NCBI GenBank assembly: GCA_910588845.1
Contig: CAJURU010000024.1
Location: 1-48,208, forward strand
DNA from: an uncultured Lachnospiraceae bacterium
GTDB lineage: Bacteria > Bacillota > Clostridia > Lachnospirales > Lachnospiraceae
DNA: 48,208 nt
Reading direction: 5' to 3'
Within the stretch, counting starts at the first letter, position 1, and each line of letters begins with the position of its first letter. Shown here piece by piece: positions 8,402-16,058 of the stretch. The position numbers were made by a program, and so were the translations under genes. The notes below the pieces were generated by a model, which saw only the letters and a list, made by a program, of their open reading frames with translations, was not told the DNA's origin and searched no databases.

Positions 8402-10549
8402 ATGAAAAAAGGAAAAGCAGCGGGGATACTGGTTTTAATTTTGGTGATTATGGCAGGGATGTCCTGGTACGCCGGAACTATTATCTCAACGGTTGGTGTA
8501 GGAGAGAACCGTAATATTAAGCTGGGACTCGACCTTGCGGGCGGTGTCAGTATCACCTACAGAGCAGTGGAGGATAATCCGTCCAGTGAAGATATGGCGG
8601 ACACCATCTACAAGCTGCAGAAACGTGTGGAGGGCTACAGTACGGAAGCCAGCGTTTACCAAGAGGGCGGCGACCGTATCAACATTGAGATTCCGGGCGT
8701 TTCTGATGCAAACTCCATTTTGGAGGAATTGGGTAAGCCGGGTTCTATGGAATTCCAGGATGAGGATGGAAACGTTCTGGTAAGCGGTACTGATATTCAG
8801 AGCGCCAAAGGCGTTCCGTACAAGAACCAGACAACGGGCCAGACAGAGTATATTGTGGAATTGACATTGACGGACGAAGGCGCCGTCAAGTTTGAGGAAG
8901 CGACGGCAGCCAATGTAGGCAAGACAATGCCGATTGTCTATGACGGTGAGATTATCAGTGCACCGAGCGTCAACGCGGCAATCAGCGGCGGACATGCACA
9001 GATTGAAGGAATGGAGAGCCTTGAGGCGGCAGAGAACTTAGCTTCCACGATACGTATCGGTTCGCTGTCTCTGGAACTTGAAGAATTGAATTCTAAGGTT
9101 GTAGGCGCGCAGCTCGGGGAGGAAGCAATTTCTACCAGTTTGATGGCGGCGGCTATCGGTCTGATACTGGTCATGATCTTTATGATGATTGTGTATCGTT
9201 TGCCCGGATTTACAGCCAGCCTGGCATTGGTATTATATTCAGCTCTGACAGTGTATGCATTGTGGATTTTTGACATTACGCTGACGCTGCCCGGTATAGC
9301 AGGTATCATCTTATCCATCGGTATGGCGGTCGACGCCAACGTCATTATATTTGCGCGTATCCGTGAGGAGATCGCGGCGGGCAAGACAGTCAACGCAGCG
9401 ATTAAGATTGGTTACGAAAAAGCGTTGTCCGCTATTGTGGACGGCAATATCACAACCTTGATTGCAGCAATTGTTTTGGGAATGCGCGGCTCCGGTCCGG
9501 TAAAAGGATTTGCTTATACATTGGGAATTGGTATCGTGCTTTCCATGTTTACAGCCTTGGTTGTAACCCGCTGGCTGATGAAATGTTTCTATGCCTTAGG
9601 GCTGCAGGACGAGAAATTCTATGGCAAGGCAAAGGATATGAAGACCATCAATTTCCTCGGCAAGAAGGCGATTTTCTTCGCTATTTCCGCAGTACTGATT
9701 GTAGGCGGATTCGTGGGAATGGGAATCAACGGAGGCCAGGGCAACAATATTCTTAATTACAGTTTGGATTTTGTGGGAGGTACTTCCACCACAGTAACGT
9801 TCAACGAGGATTACACCATTGATGAGATAGACCAGAAGATTGTGCCGGTGGTTGAGAAGGTGACGAATGATCCCAATACGCAGACGCAGAAGATTGAGGG
9901 AAGCAACCAGGTTGTTATCAAGACGCGTTCTTTAGAGCTTCAGGAACGTGAAGCTTTGAATCAGGCATTGGCCGATAAATTTGGTGTAGACGAAAAGGGA
10001 ATTATTGCTGAGAATATCAGCTCGACGATCAGCTCGGAAATGAGATCCGATGCGGTGTGGGCGGTGATTATTGCGACAATCTGTATGTTGATTTACATTT
10101 GGTTCCGCTTTAAGGATATCCGTTTTGCGGGCAGCGCGGTTATAGCGTTAGTCCATGACGTGCTTGTAGTTCTTGCATTCTACGCGGTTGCCAGGATTTC
10201 TGTGGGAAATACCTTTATCGCATGTATGCTGACGATCGTGGGTTACTCTATCAACGCTACAATTGTTATCTTTGACCGTATCCGCGAGAATTTGGGCACT
10301 GTGAAGAAGAAAGATGCGGAGGGCTATATGGAAGTTGCCAACCGAAGCATCACCCAGACGCTTACCAGAAGTATCAATACTTCATTGACGACCTTCATCA
10401 TGGTATTTGTGCTGTTTATCCTGGGCGTCAGCTCCATCCGCGAATTTGCGCTTCCGTTGATGGCAGGTATCATCTGCGGCGGATACTCTTCCGTATGCAT
10501 CACAGGCGCGCTGTGGTATGTGTTTAAAGTGAAATTTGCCAAGAAATAA
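8402..10549 (+). CDS. secDF: Fused protein translocase subunit SecDF
   Basis: Membrane protein of the Sec pathway that uses proton flow to pull exported proteins across. At 715 residues it is the fused form. The SecD half carries LGLDLAGGVSITYRA near 40-55, a periplasmic P1 domain and GMAVDANVIIFARIREE. The SecF half carries YSLDFVGGTSTTVTF near 450 and GYSINATIVIFDRIREN. Twelve membrane segments can be picked out, six per half. It follows scfB, a conserved clostridial neighbourhood. The RBS is GGAGAGG. A terminator-like hairpin follows the gene. Confidence 0.97.
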   Translation: MKKGKAAGILVLILVIMAGMSWYAGTIISTVGVGENRNIKLGLDLAGGVSITYRAVEDNPSSEDMADTIYKLQKRVEGYSTEASVYQEGGDRINIEIPGVSDANSILEELGKPGSMEFQDEDGNVLVSGTDIQSAKGVPYKNQTTGQTEYIVELTLTDEGAVKFEEATAANVGKTMPIVYDGEIISAPSVNAAISGGHAQIEGMESLEAAENLASTIRIGSLSLELEELNSKVVGAQLGEEAISTSLMAAAIGLILVMIFMMIVYRLPGFTASLALVLYSALTVYALWIFDITLTLPGIAGIILSIGMAVDANVIIFARIREEIAAGKTVNAAIKIGYEKALSAIVDGNITTLIAAIVLGMRGSGPVKGFAYTLGIGIVLSMFTALVVTRWLMKCFYALGLQDEKFYGKAKDMKTINFLGKKAIFFAISAVLIVGGFVGMGINGGQGNNILNYSLDFVGGTSTTVTFNEDYTIDEIDQKIVPVVEKVTNDPNTQTQKIEGSNQVVIKTRSLELQEREALNQALADKFGVDEKGIIAENISSTISSEMRSDAVWAVIIATICMLIYIWFRFKDIRFAGSAVIALVHDVLVVLAFYAVARISVGNTFIACMLTIVGYSINATIVIFDRIRENLGTVKKKDAEGYMEVANRSITQTLTRSINTSLTTFIMVFVLFILGVSSIREFALPLMAGIICGGYSSVCITGALWYVFKVKFAKK

Positions 10550-10575
10550 AATAAATCGTAGATTATCATGGGATG

Positions 10576-10612
10576 AATCCCCGGCAGCCAGATACATCGG
10601 ACGCCGGGGATT
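10576..10612 (+). terminator. Hairpin terminator after secDF
   Basis: Perfect 10-bp arms AATCCCCGGC and GCCGGGGATT with a 17-base loop lie about 27 bases after the secDF stop. Only a short T run follows. Confidence 0.65.
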
Positions 10613-10687
10613 TATGCCATATAAGGGTGTTTTATAACAATTTAAGATATATAAGTCTAATGTACGAATTACGAGGAGCGGGGAAAA

Positions 10688-11386
10688 ATGATAAGCGTTG
10701 GTATTTGTGATGATGAGAAACAATGCAGAGAGCAGATAAAAAACCTGTTAGAACAATATTTCAAAGAAAAAGGGCTGCACTATGAATTGTGGGAATATGA
10801 GTCAGGAGCGGACTTTCTGGACAGAGGGGAAGAGATTAATCTTTTGTTTTTGGATATAGAGATGGAAGGGGTCTCGGGTATTGAGTTGAAAGACTACCTT
10901 CAGGCAGAGGAAGAAATCAGAATCATTTTTGTAACAGGCCATGTGGAGGGGATGCCGGAGGCGTTCGGAAAGAATGTCTACGGGTTCCTGGAAAAGCCGC
11001 TGGATGCACAGAAGCTGGAAAAATATCTGGCGCGTGTAATAGAGGATATTGAGGAAGACAAAATCCTTGTGTTAAAGGGCGTCCAGGGAGAAATGGCACT
11101 AAGGCAGAAAGATATTTATTATTTTGCTTCGGAAAAGAAATACAGCCATGTGGTTGGCAGAGAAGGAGAAACTTTTTGTGACATGAGTTTACAGCAGTTG
11201 GAAGAAATGTTAGGACAGAAATCATTTTTCCGCTGCCATAAGAGTTATCTCGTCAACCTGGGCAATATTTCGGATGCGAACCAGAGTATTCGGCTGAAAA
11301 ATGGGGAGAGCATTCCGGTAAGCAGAAGGAAGGCGAAGGAATTGAAGGACGCCTATCTGAAATATATTATTCGCAAGGCGAGGTAG
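10688..11386 (+). CDS. LytTR-family response regulator (AgrA-like)
   Basis: 232 residues. The receiver domain has an acidic pocket CDDE at 7-10, phospho-acceptor D56 in LLFLDIEMEG and the lysine in GFLEKPLD. The LytTR DNA-binding domain spans about 130-230, with the signature SFFRCHKSYLVNL and PVSRRKAKEL. Such regulators bind pairs of 9-bp direct repeats, and two perfect copies lie just beyond the kinase gene. The kinase gene follows after 7 bases, so they form one operon. The likely targets are the peptide and secreted-protein genes downstream. Confidence 0.94.
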   Translation: MISVGICDDEKQCREQIKNLLEQYFKEKGLHYELWEYESGADFLDRGEEINLLFLDIEMEGVSGIELKDYLQAEEEIRIIFVTGHVEGMPEAFGKNVYGFLEKPLDAQKLEKYLARVIEDIEEDKILVLKGVQGEMALRQKDIYYFASEKKYSHVVGREGETFCDMSLQQLEEMLGQKSFFRCHKSYLVNLGNISDANQSIRLKNGESIPVSRRKAKELKDAYLKYIIRKAR

Positions 11387-11393
11387 GGGAGTT

Positions 11394-12707
11394 ATGGGAG
11401 ATATTGTAATTAATGCCTTATTAAACTTGATGGGAGTGTTGGAAGATGTAGTCATGATGTGCGGAGTTTTTTGTGTTCCCGTTACGAAAAAAAAGTTGTC
11501 TCTTGTCCTGGGGGTATTATTACTCGTAGGATTCTGTGTGGGAGGTGATTGGAAGGAGTATAATGATGCTTTTCTTTTAACACTTGGTTTGCTGCTTTCG
11601 CCAGCTGTCTGCCTGTCTGTGACAGAGGGAAAGTGGGTTCGGCGGTTGGCGATTTACATATGCAGTGTAATGTATCTGGGATTGCCATATCTCTGTATAA
11701 ATCTGCTGTTCTCTGTAATTTCTGGTAATTCAGTAAAAGTCTGGGAGGGTTATGTTGTATATCATTTTACGCGGGGGATACTTACAATTATGGCAATGGG
11801 AATTGTGGCGCATAGCTTGAGGAGCAAAATAACAGGCTACAAGGAAATTATGAGGGATCTGTCTACAGGATATTTTTTGCTTGGCAGCGTATGTGTGTTT
11901 ACTTCATCTTGTGTACAGGCTTTTGTAGAAGAAATCAGTGCAGGATATGCTGATGTCAAATTTGCAAATGCGATTGCCGTATGTATGATAATTGTCAGTA
12001 TCATGTTCTATGCTTTAGGCATTGGCAGCGTAGTATTGGATATTTTCAGGAAAAGATACAAGGAAGAAAGCAGCCTGAAGGAACAGTATCTGCAAATTTC
12101 CAGGGATTATGTGAAAACTGTACGGGATAACGCAAAGGAAACGCGTAAGATACGCCACGATATACAAAATCACATGAATATTTTAAGCTATTATCTCGAA
12201 AACGGTGAATACCAAAAAGCCCAAACTTATTTGGGAGAAATGCAGTCGCATATGGAACAGGCAATCAAGAAAATGATATCTGTCAACCATGAGCTTGTAG
12301 ACACCGTCTTGTTCCAAGCACAGTCGGAGATGGAGGAGCAGAAGATTCGATGGGATGTGGAAGGAGCCCTGCCCCAGTATCTGCCAATCGGGGATTTTGA
12401 TTTATGTACGATATTTTCAAATCTGCTGTCCAATAGCATAGAGGCATGTATGGAGGTTGAAGAAGAACGGCGCTATATCCATTTGGAAATTCGTCGCTTA
12501 GAGGATGAACTTGTAATAGAGATGGCAAATTCATGCGAACATTTGGTGGATGTAGGGAAGCTGGGAGAGGTTACTTCCAAAAAAGACAGTAAAAATCATG
12601 GGTATGGCATTCTGAATATGAAGGATGCAATTCATAAGAATCATGGAGAGCTTTTGTTTGAAAGTACAGAAAATGAATTTGTGGCTCGGATTCTGTTTCA
12701 TTTATAG
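11394..12707 (+). CDS. GHKL sensor histidine kinase (AgrC-like)
   Basis: 437 residues. The N-terminal half has about six membrane helices up to residue 220, as in peptide-pheromone receptors. A coiled linker follows, then the phospho-acceptor H255 in RKIRHDIQNHMN and a GHKL ATPase domain with N-box NLLSNSIEAC and glycine box HGYGILNMK. It is cotranscribed with the LytTR regulator. This architecture usually senses a secreted peptide. The 18-codon peptide gene 107 bases downstream is a candidate ligand or a product of the circuit, but there is no direct evidence for either. Confidence 0.92.
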   Translation: MGDIVINALLNLMGVLEDVVMMCGVFCVPVTKKKLSLVLGVLLLVGFCVGGDWKEYNDAFLLTLGLLLSPAVCLSVTEGKWVRRLAIYICSVMYLGLPYLCINLLFSVISGNSVKVWEGYVVYHFTRGILTIMAMGIVAHSLRSKITGYKEIMRDLSTGYFLLGSVCVFTSSCVQAFVEEISAGYADVKFANAIAVCMIIVSIMFYALGIGSVVLDIFRKRYKEESSLKEQYLQISRDYVKTVRDNAKETRKIRHDIQNHMNILSYYLENGEYQKAQTYLGEMQSHMEQAIKKMISVNHELVDTVLFQAQSEMEEQKIRWDVEGALPQYLPIGDFDLCTIFSNLLSNSIEACMEVEEERRYIHLEIRRLEDELVIEMANSCEHLVDVGKLGEVTSKKDSKNHGYGILNMKDAIHKNHGELLFESTENEFVARILFHL

Positions 12708-12724
12708 TTGAGAGTTTCCCAACG

Positions 12725-12756
12725 ACCGTTCGTTCCGAAAATTAACCGTTCGTTCC
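12725..12756 (+). promoter_or_regulatory. Pair of LytTR-type direct repeats
   Basis: The 12-mer ACCGTTCGTTCC occurs twice with a 20-base period. Its first nine bases fit the LytTR consensus [TA][AC][CA]GTTN[AG][TG] at every position in both copies. The second copy ends 7 bases before a -35 box, the position expected for activation by an AgrA-type regulator. The regulator gene lies 1.3 kb upstream. Confidence 0.75.
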
Positions 12757-12763
12757 TTTTTTC

Positions 12764-12793
12764 TTGCAAAACGGGGGGTATGCGTCATATGAT
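12764..12793 (+). promoter_or_regulatory. Promoter for the peptide and secreted-protein cluster
   Basis: TTGCAA, an 18-base spacer, then TATGAT, directly downstream of the LytTR repeats. The weak -35 and long spacer fit a promoter that needs an activator. The predicted start site near 12800 leaves a leader of only about 15 bases before the peptide ATG. Confidence 0.6.
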
Positions 12794-12814
12794 GGAGAAG
12801 AGGGGGTGAAAATA

Positions 12815-12871
12815 ATGTTGTTGCCATCCAAAGGCTTTATCTGGTATTGGCTGCGAAAGTTTTGGAGATAG
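12815..12871 (+). CDS. Tiny Trp-rich cationic peptide
   Basis: An 18-codon reading frame encodes MLLPSKGFIWYWLRKFWR. It has a strong Shine-Dalgarno AGGGGGTG 5 bases before the ATG and sits directly behind a LytTR-regulated promoter. The product has three Trp, one Tyr, two Phe, five basic residues and no acidic residue, so it is strongly amphipathic and membrane-seeking. There is no leader, no cysteine and no double-glycine site. It could be a leaderless signalling or antimicrobial peptide, or a regulatory leader peptide for the genes behind it. I do not recognise it. Position and RBS support translation; function is open. Confidence 0.55.
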   Translation: MLLPSKGFIWYWLRKFWR

Positions 12872-12923
12872 AGCGCAGTGTGAACGGTTCATTTTAGTGA
12901 GGTAAGACAGGAAGGAGACGCAG

Positions 12924-13538
12924 ATGAGGAAAAAAATAATATTAGCAGCAGTAATAGTGTTTACTATTGTATCAAGTGTAATGGGAACTAGGGCGTATCT
13001 TTGCGCAAAAGATAAGGAAAATTTACGGAGTGCTATCTGTGCATCAAGGGAGAGATATGCTTTAGATGAAAGCATTGAAGAGGCAGATGTAGTTGCAGAA
13101 GTAAAAATTAAAGGAGTAGTTGAAGAATTTGACAATGGGATTCCGCAGACGCTTCATAGAGCCAGTGTGGTTGAGACATATAAAGGAGAACTGCCGGAGG
13201 AAATTAATGTTTTGCAAGATGGAACAAAAAAGATGCCTGTAAGTGATAACCCACTGTTTGAGGAGGGCGAAAGGTATATTTTAGTCTTGAGAAATACAGT
13301 GTCATTAGATGATAATGATAATTCTTATTGGGTTTTAAAGGAATATTTTGTTTCGGGCAATCAGGCGGTTGAAACATTGCTGACAGGAGAGCCTACCGCG
13401 GATGAAGACGTAATAGATATTTATGATTCGGCAAAGAGTTGGAACAGTGAAGTAAGCCGTAAGGAGGCGGAACTACCATATAATTCAGAAATTTTAAATA
13501 AATCAGATTTGGTTGACTATATAGAGGAGGTACAATAA
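12924..13538 (+). CDS. Secreted protein with TIMP/NTR-like fold (putative protease inhibitor)
   Basis: 204 residues with a basic N terminus and hydrophobic signal (IILAAVIVFTIVSSVMG), probably cut after TRA or retained as an anchor. Residues 50-150 read ADVVAEVKIKGVVEEF, then SVVETYKGELPEEINVLQDG and LFEEGERYILVLRN. This succession (exposed strand, V-x-YKG, GERYxLxL) is typical of OB-fold NTR/TIMP-like modules in Firmicutes secreted proteins. An acidic C-terminal tail follows. The gene lies one base before a metalloprotease gene, so a role as that enzyme's inhibitor or chaperone is an attractive inference. The fold assignment is by eye only. Confidence 0.55.
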   Translation: MRKKIILAAVIVFTIVSSVMGTRAYLCAKDKENLRSAICASRERYALDESIEEADVVAEVKIKGVVEEFDNGIPQTLHRASVVETYKGELPEEINVLQDGTKKMPVSDNPLFEEGERYILVLRNTVSLDDNDNSYWVLKEYFVSGNQAVETLLTGEPTADEDVIDIYDSAKSWNSEVSRKEAELPYNSEILNKSDLVDYIEEVQ

Positions 13539-13539
13539 A

Positions 13540-14109
13540 ATGCCAAAGGCTGTAAAAAGTATAATAAGTGGGTGTCTGGTTCTTTGTCTGCTTGCTGTTT
13601 TGTCTGGAACAACCGTTTTTGCAACTATGGTTGCGTATGGAAGTGAAAAAGCAGGATATATGGTTTCGACCGAACAATTAAGGAAGAAGACAAATACATT
13701 TGACGATTCAGCGCTTAATAAAAAATATAAAAGTTACATGACATATGGAGCGAAAGCATGGAAAAACTGTGGTGTTATAACATTAAAGAGAAGTAAATCA
13801 TCTGTCAATAAAGTGACGACTTATCGGCAGAGTGATACGACTATACTTGCATATGCACAATGCACACCAGATTATAAGTCTGGAAAAATAAAGAAATTTA
13901 AGATAAAATTTAATACACTCAAAATGGATAGTCAAACAACAGCCAGAAATAAATCGGTAGCCGCTCATGAAATCGGGCATACGTTTGGATTATTGGATTT
14001 GTATGAAAAAAGAAATGAGGATAAATTAATGTATGGAATTAATATCAAGGACAATGCAAAACCAACGGCAAAAGACATTAAGGGAGCAAAATACGCAACA
14101 CGAAAGTAG
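13540..14109 (+). CDS. Secreted zinc metalloprotease, HExxHxxGxxD type
   Basis: 189 residues. A signal peptide likely ends near VFA at residue 28. The catalytic motif HEIGHTFGLLD at 143-153 gives zinc ligands H143 and H147, general base E144 and Asp153 in the third-ligand position. A Met-turn-like LMYG follows at 163-166. A third Asp instead of His is characteristic of snapalysin-type (M7) small secreted zincins rather than matrixins. No obvious propeptide follows the signal, which strengthens the idea that the preceding protein restrains it. Spacing of one base to the previous gene indicates tight cotranslation. Confidence 0.8.
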   Translation: MPKAVKSIISGCLVLCLLAVLSGTTVFATMVAYGSEKAGYMVSTEQLRKKTNTFDDSALNKKYKSYMTYGAKAWKNCGVITLKRSKSSVNKVTTYRQSDTTILAYAQCTPDYKSGKIKKFKIKFNTLKMDSQTTARNKSVAAHEIGHTFGLLDLYEKRNEDKLMYGINIKDNAKPTAKDIKGAKYATRK

Positions 14110-14123
14110 AAGAGGGTGAAAAA

Positions 14124-14921
14124 ATGCATAAGAGAATAAGAAAATGTTTGATAAGTTTAATGTTGATATTTTTTATGTCAATAAATACAATGAATGTTTA
14201 TGCAGAAGGACAGTATCAAGAAACGTTGGCGGTATCTGGATTTAGTCAGGCTGCAAAAGCAGCTAGCGGTGCATGGTTTGTGGCAGAAATTTCGCCTGTT
14301 AGCTATAGATTTTATACTATTCCGGTAAAAGAGGCAGGTGAAATAAAGGTAATAATAAACGGCTTAACTAAGAAGAATAAAGTAACAGTTGGTTTGGAAA
14401 GTGACTATAAAAGCGTTAAAGATGTCAAAGCAGAAAAACCAAATGCGGTATTTTATGTGAAAAACCCTGATAATTATGTTTTGAGTATTTCTAATTATTC
14501 ACATAATACGATTCAGTTAAGTTACTCGTTCACTAAAAAAGAAAATCAAGGAGGAAATTCATTTTCTAAGGCGGCTGCTTTAAAAAAGGGTTTGAAAAAG
14601 AATGGTATTTTTGGATTTGACACGCTGGTAAACAAAAAACAATATTATAAATTGAAAATAGCGAAAGAGGAATTAGTAAAATTAAAAGTCAAAAAGGGAA
14701 ATAGTTGTTCTTCTAAAGATACTATGTGTGTGCAAGTATACAAAGCTAATGATAAAAAGCACCCGGTTACATGGGGATATATATATGAGGGGCAGAGCAG
14801 TGCAACATTATATATCAGAAATAGTGAGAATTATAGAACAAAGCCAGGGACATATTATGTTGTTGCTTCAAAGATGTATCGGGATTCCAGCTTTGATTAT
14901 TCACTTACATGGTTAAAATAA
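14124..14921 (+). CDS. Secreted protein with two PPC-like beta-sandwich domains
   Basis: 265 residues with a signal peptide cut after VYA near residue 27. Two similar halves follow: about 45-135 (WFVAEISPVSYRFYTIPV ... NYVLSISNYS) and 145-265 (NSFSKAAALKKG, KQYYKLKIAKEELVKLKVKK, GTYYVVASKMY). The pattern of an opening A-x-x-L-x-x-G, a Y-[YF]-x-[FL]-x-[IV] strand and a closing G-x-Y-x-x strand resembles bacterial pre-peptidase C-terminal (PPC) domains, which accompany secreted proteases. No catalytic motif is seen. Codon use is visibly A/T-rich. It is probably in the same operon as the metalloprotease (14-base gap). Function unknown. Confidence 0.6.
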   Translation: MHKRIRKCLISLMLIFFMSINTMNVYAEGQYQETLAVSGFSQAAKAASGAWFVAEISPVSYRFYTIPVKEAGEIKVIINGLTKKNKVTVGLESDYKSVKDVKAEKPNAVFYVKNPDNYVLSISNYSHNTIQLSYSFTKKENQGGNSFSKAAALKKGLKKNGIFGFDTLVNKKQYYKLKIAKEELVKLKVKKGNSCSSKDTMCVQVYKANDKKHPVTWGYIYEGQSSATLYIRNSENYRTKPGTYYVVASKMYRDSSFDYSLTWLK

Positions 14922-14943
14922 AATTATAAAGGGAGGCGTACTT

Positions 14944-15855
14944 ATGGTAAGTAAAATAAAAAAGATATGTTTCTGCCTATTAGCCGCAATTCTTATATCG
15001 TCGTCGGTGTATCCCCTGGGGGTGAAGGCGGGGATAATTCCGCCGGAAGAGCAGCGTTTTACGCCAAGGGTAATAACGGAAAAGGTTACTGAGCGCACGA
15101 CGTCAGTCGACGTTTATGTGTATGGCAATACGACATTGTATATCAAGAACGGGAATAAAATTATCTTCCGCAAGTTTTATGAAGAGGAAGGGCTCAGGAA
15201 AGTAAAGATAAAAAGGCAAAAGGGTAAAAGTAAATTAAAGTTTTACCTGATTGCCAAAACTTCCGGCCTGAAAGGCGGCGTAGTAACCAAAAAGGTGGAA
15301 AAGCTGCCAGTGGTTGCACCGGAGAAGATTGACAATACAATACCGCAGCCTATAGTCCCCCAAAAAATCACAAGTAAAACTGCCAGTGTCCAGGTGAAGG
15401 GCAGGAAGAATACGACGCTTGTTATAAAAAATGACAAGAAGATATTAAAAACAATAAAATTTAAAACAGATATAAAGAAAAAAATTAAGATTCCGGTACA
15501 GAAAGAAGGAAAACTTTATTTTTATTTGAGAAGGGGAAAATGCAGGGGCAAAGTGGTTTCCAAAACGATTGCGGACGCGACGGCTCCCAATACTCCTAAG
15601 GTTAAAATTGCAGGGGATAAACTCAGCATTAAAGGAGAGACGGGCACAAAGATTTACCTGGAAGGCTCAGAGGGATGGGAAGTTCTGGGAATTGTTTTGG
15701 AGAAGGGGTGGAATCAATTTTGGGCAGGCATTGATTATTTTAATACTGAGTGCGAATATTATAGAATTTATTTGCAGGATGCGGCAGGGAATAAGAGTAA
15801 GATAGTGAAGATTAAGAATCCACAGCCGGGTCCGCCGCCAATGGTGATTCCTTGA
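14944..15855 (+). CDS. Secreted protein with three Ig-like modules
   Basis: 303 residues with a signal peptide cut after VKA near residue 29. Modules one and two (about 40-110 and 125-205) share the pattern TTLYIKNGNKII...KVKIKRQKG...LKFYLIAK and TTLVIKNDKKIL...KIKIPVQKEG...LYFYLRRGK, which is a bacterial Ig-like beta fold. A third divergent module spans about 215-292 (PKVKIAGDKLSIKGETG ... YYRIYLQDAAGNKSK). The C terminus is proline-rich (PQPGPPP) with no LPxTG or membrane anchor, so it is probably released or held by binding. It is part of the secreted cluster. I cannot name a ligand. Confidence 0.6.
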   Translation: MVSKIKKICFCLLAAILISSSVYPLGVKAGIIPPEEQRFTPRVITEKVTERTTSVDVYVYGNTTLYIKNGNKIIFRKFYEEEGLRKVKIKRQKGKSKLKFYLIAKTSGLKGGVVTKKVEKLPVVAPEKIDNTIPQPIVPQKITSKTASVQVKGRKNTTLVIKNDKKILKTIKFKTDIKKKIKIPVQKEGKLYFYLRRGKCRGKVVSKTIADATAPNTPKVKIAGDKLSIKGETGTKIYLEGSEGWEVLGIVLEKGWNQFWAGIDYFNTECEYYRIYLQDAAGNKSKIVKIKNPQPGPPPMVIP

Positions 15856-16058
15856 TATGTTTATAAGATAAGAGATTCCAGAGTATGAGGAATAAAGTAA
15901 ACTTTGTGAAAAATTGTGCTTGTAAGAAGGCATGTAAAAGATGTATGTTAGAAAGGGGGATTTTAATGGAGAAGTAAACGGAATGTAATTTTGCATGTCA
16001 AGATAAGGGTATATGCAAAAGTGGTACGGCAAGTACAGGTAGAGAAATGGAGGTTTCT

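Noticed and set aside
13540..14109. Matrixin (M10) metalloprotease
   Set aside because: The third ligand position is Asp, not His, so an M7-like label fits better.
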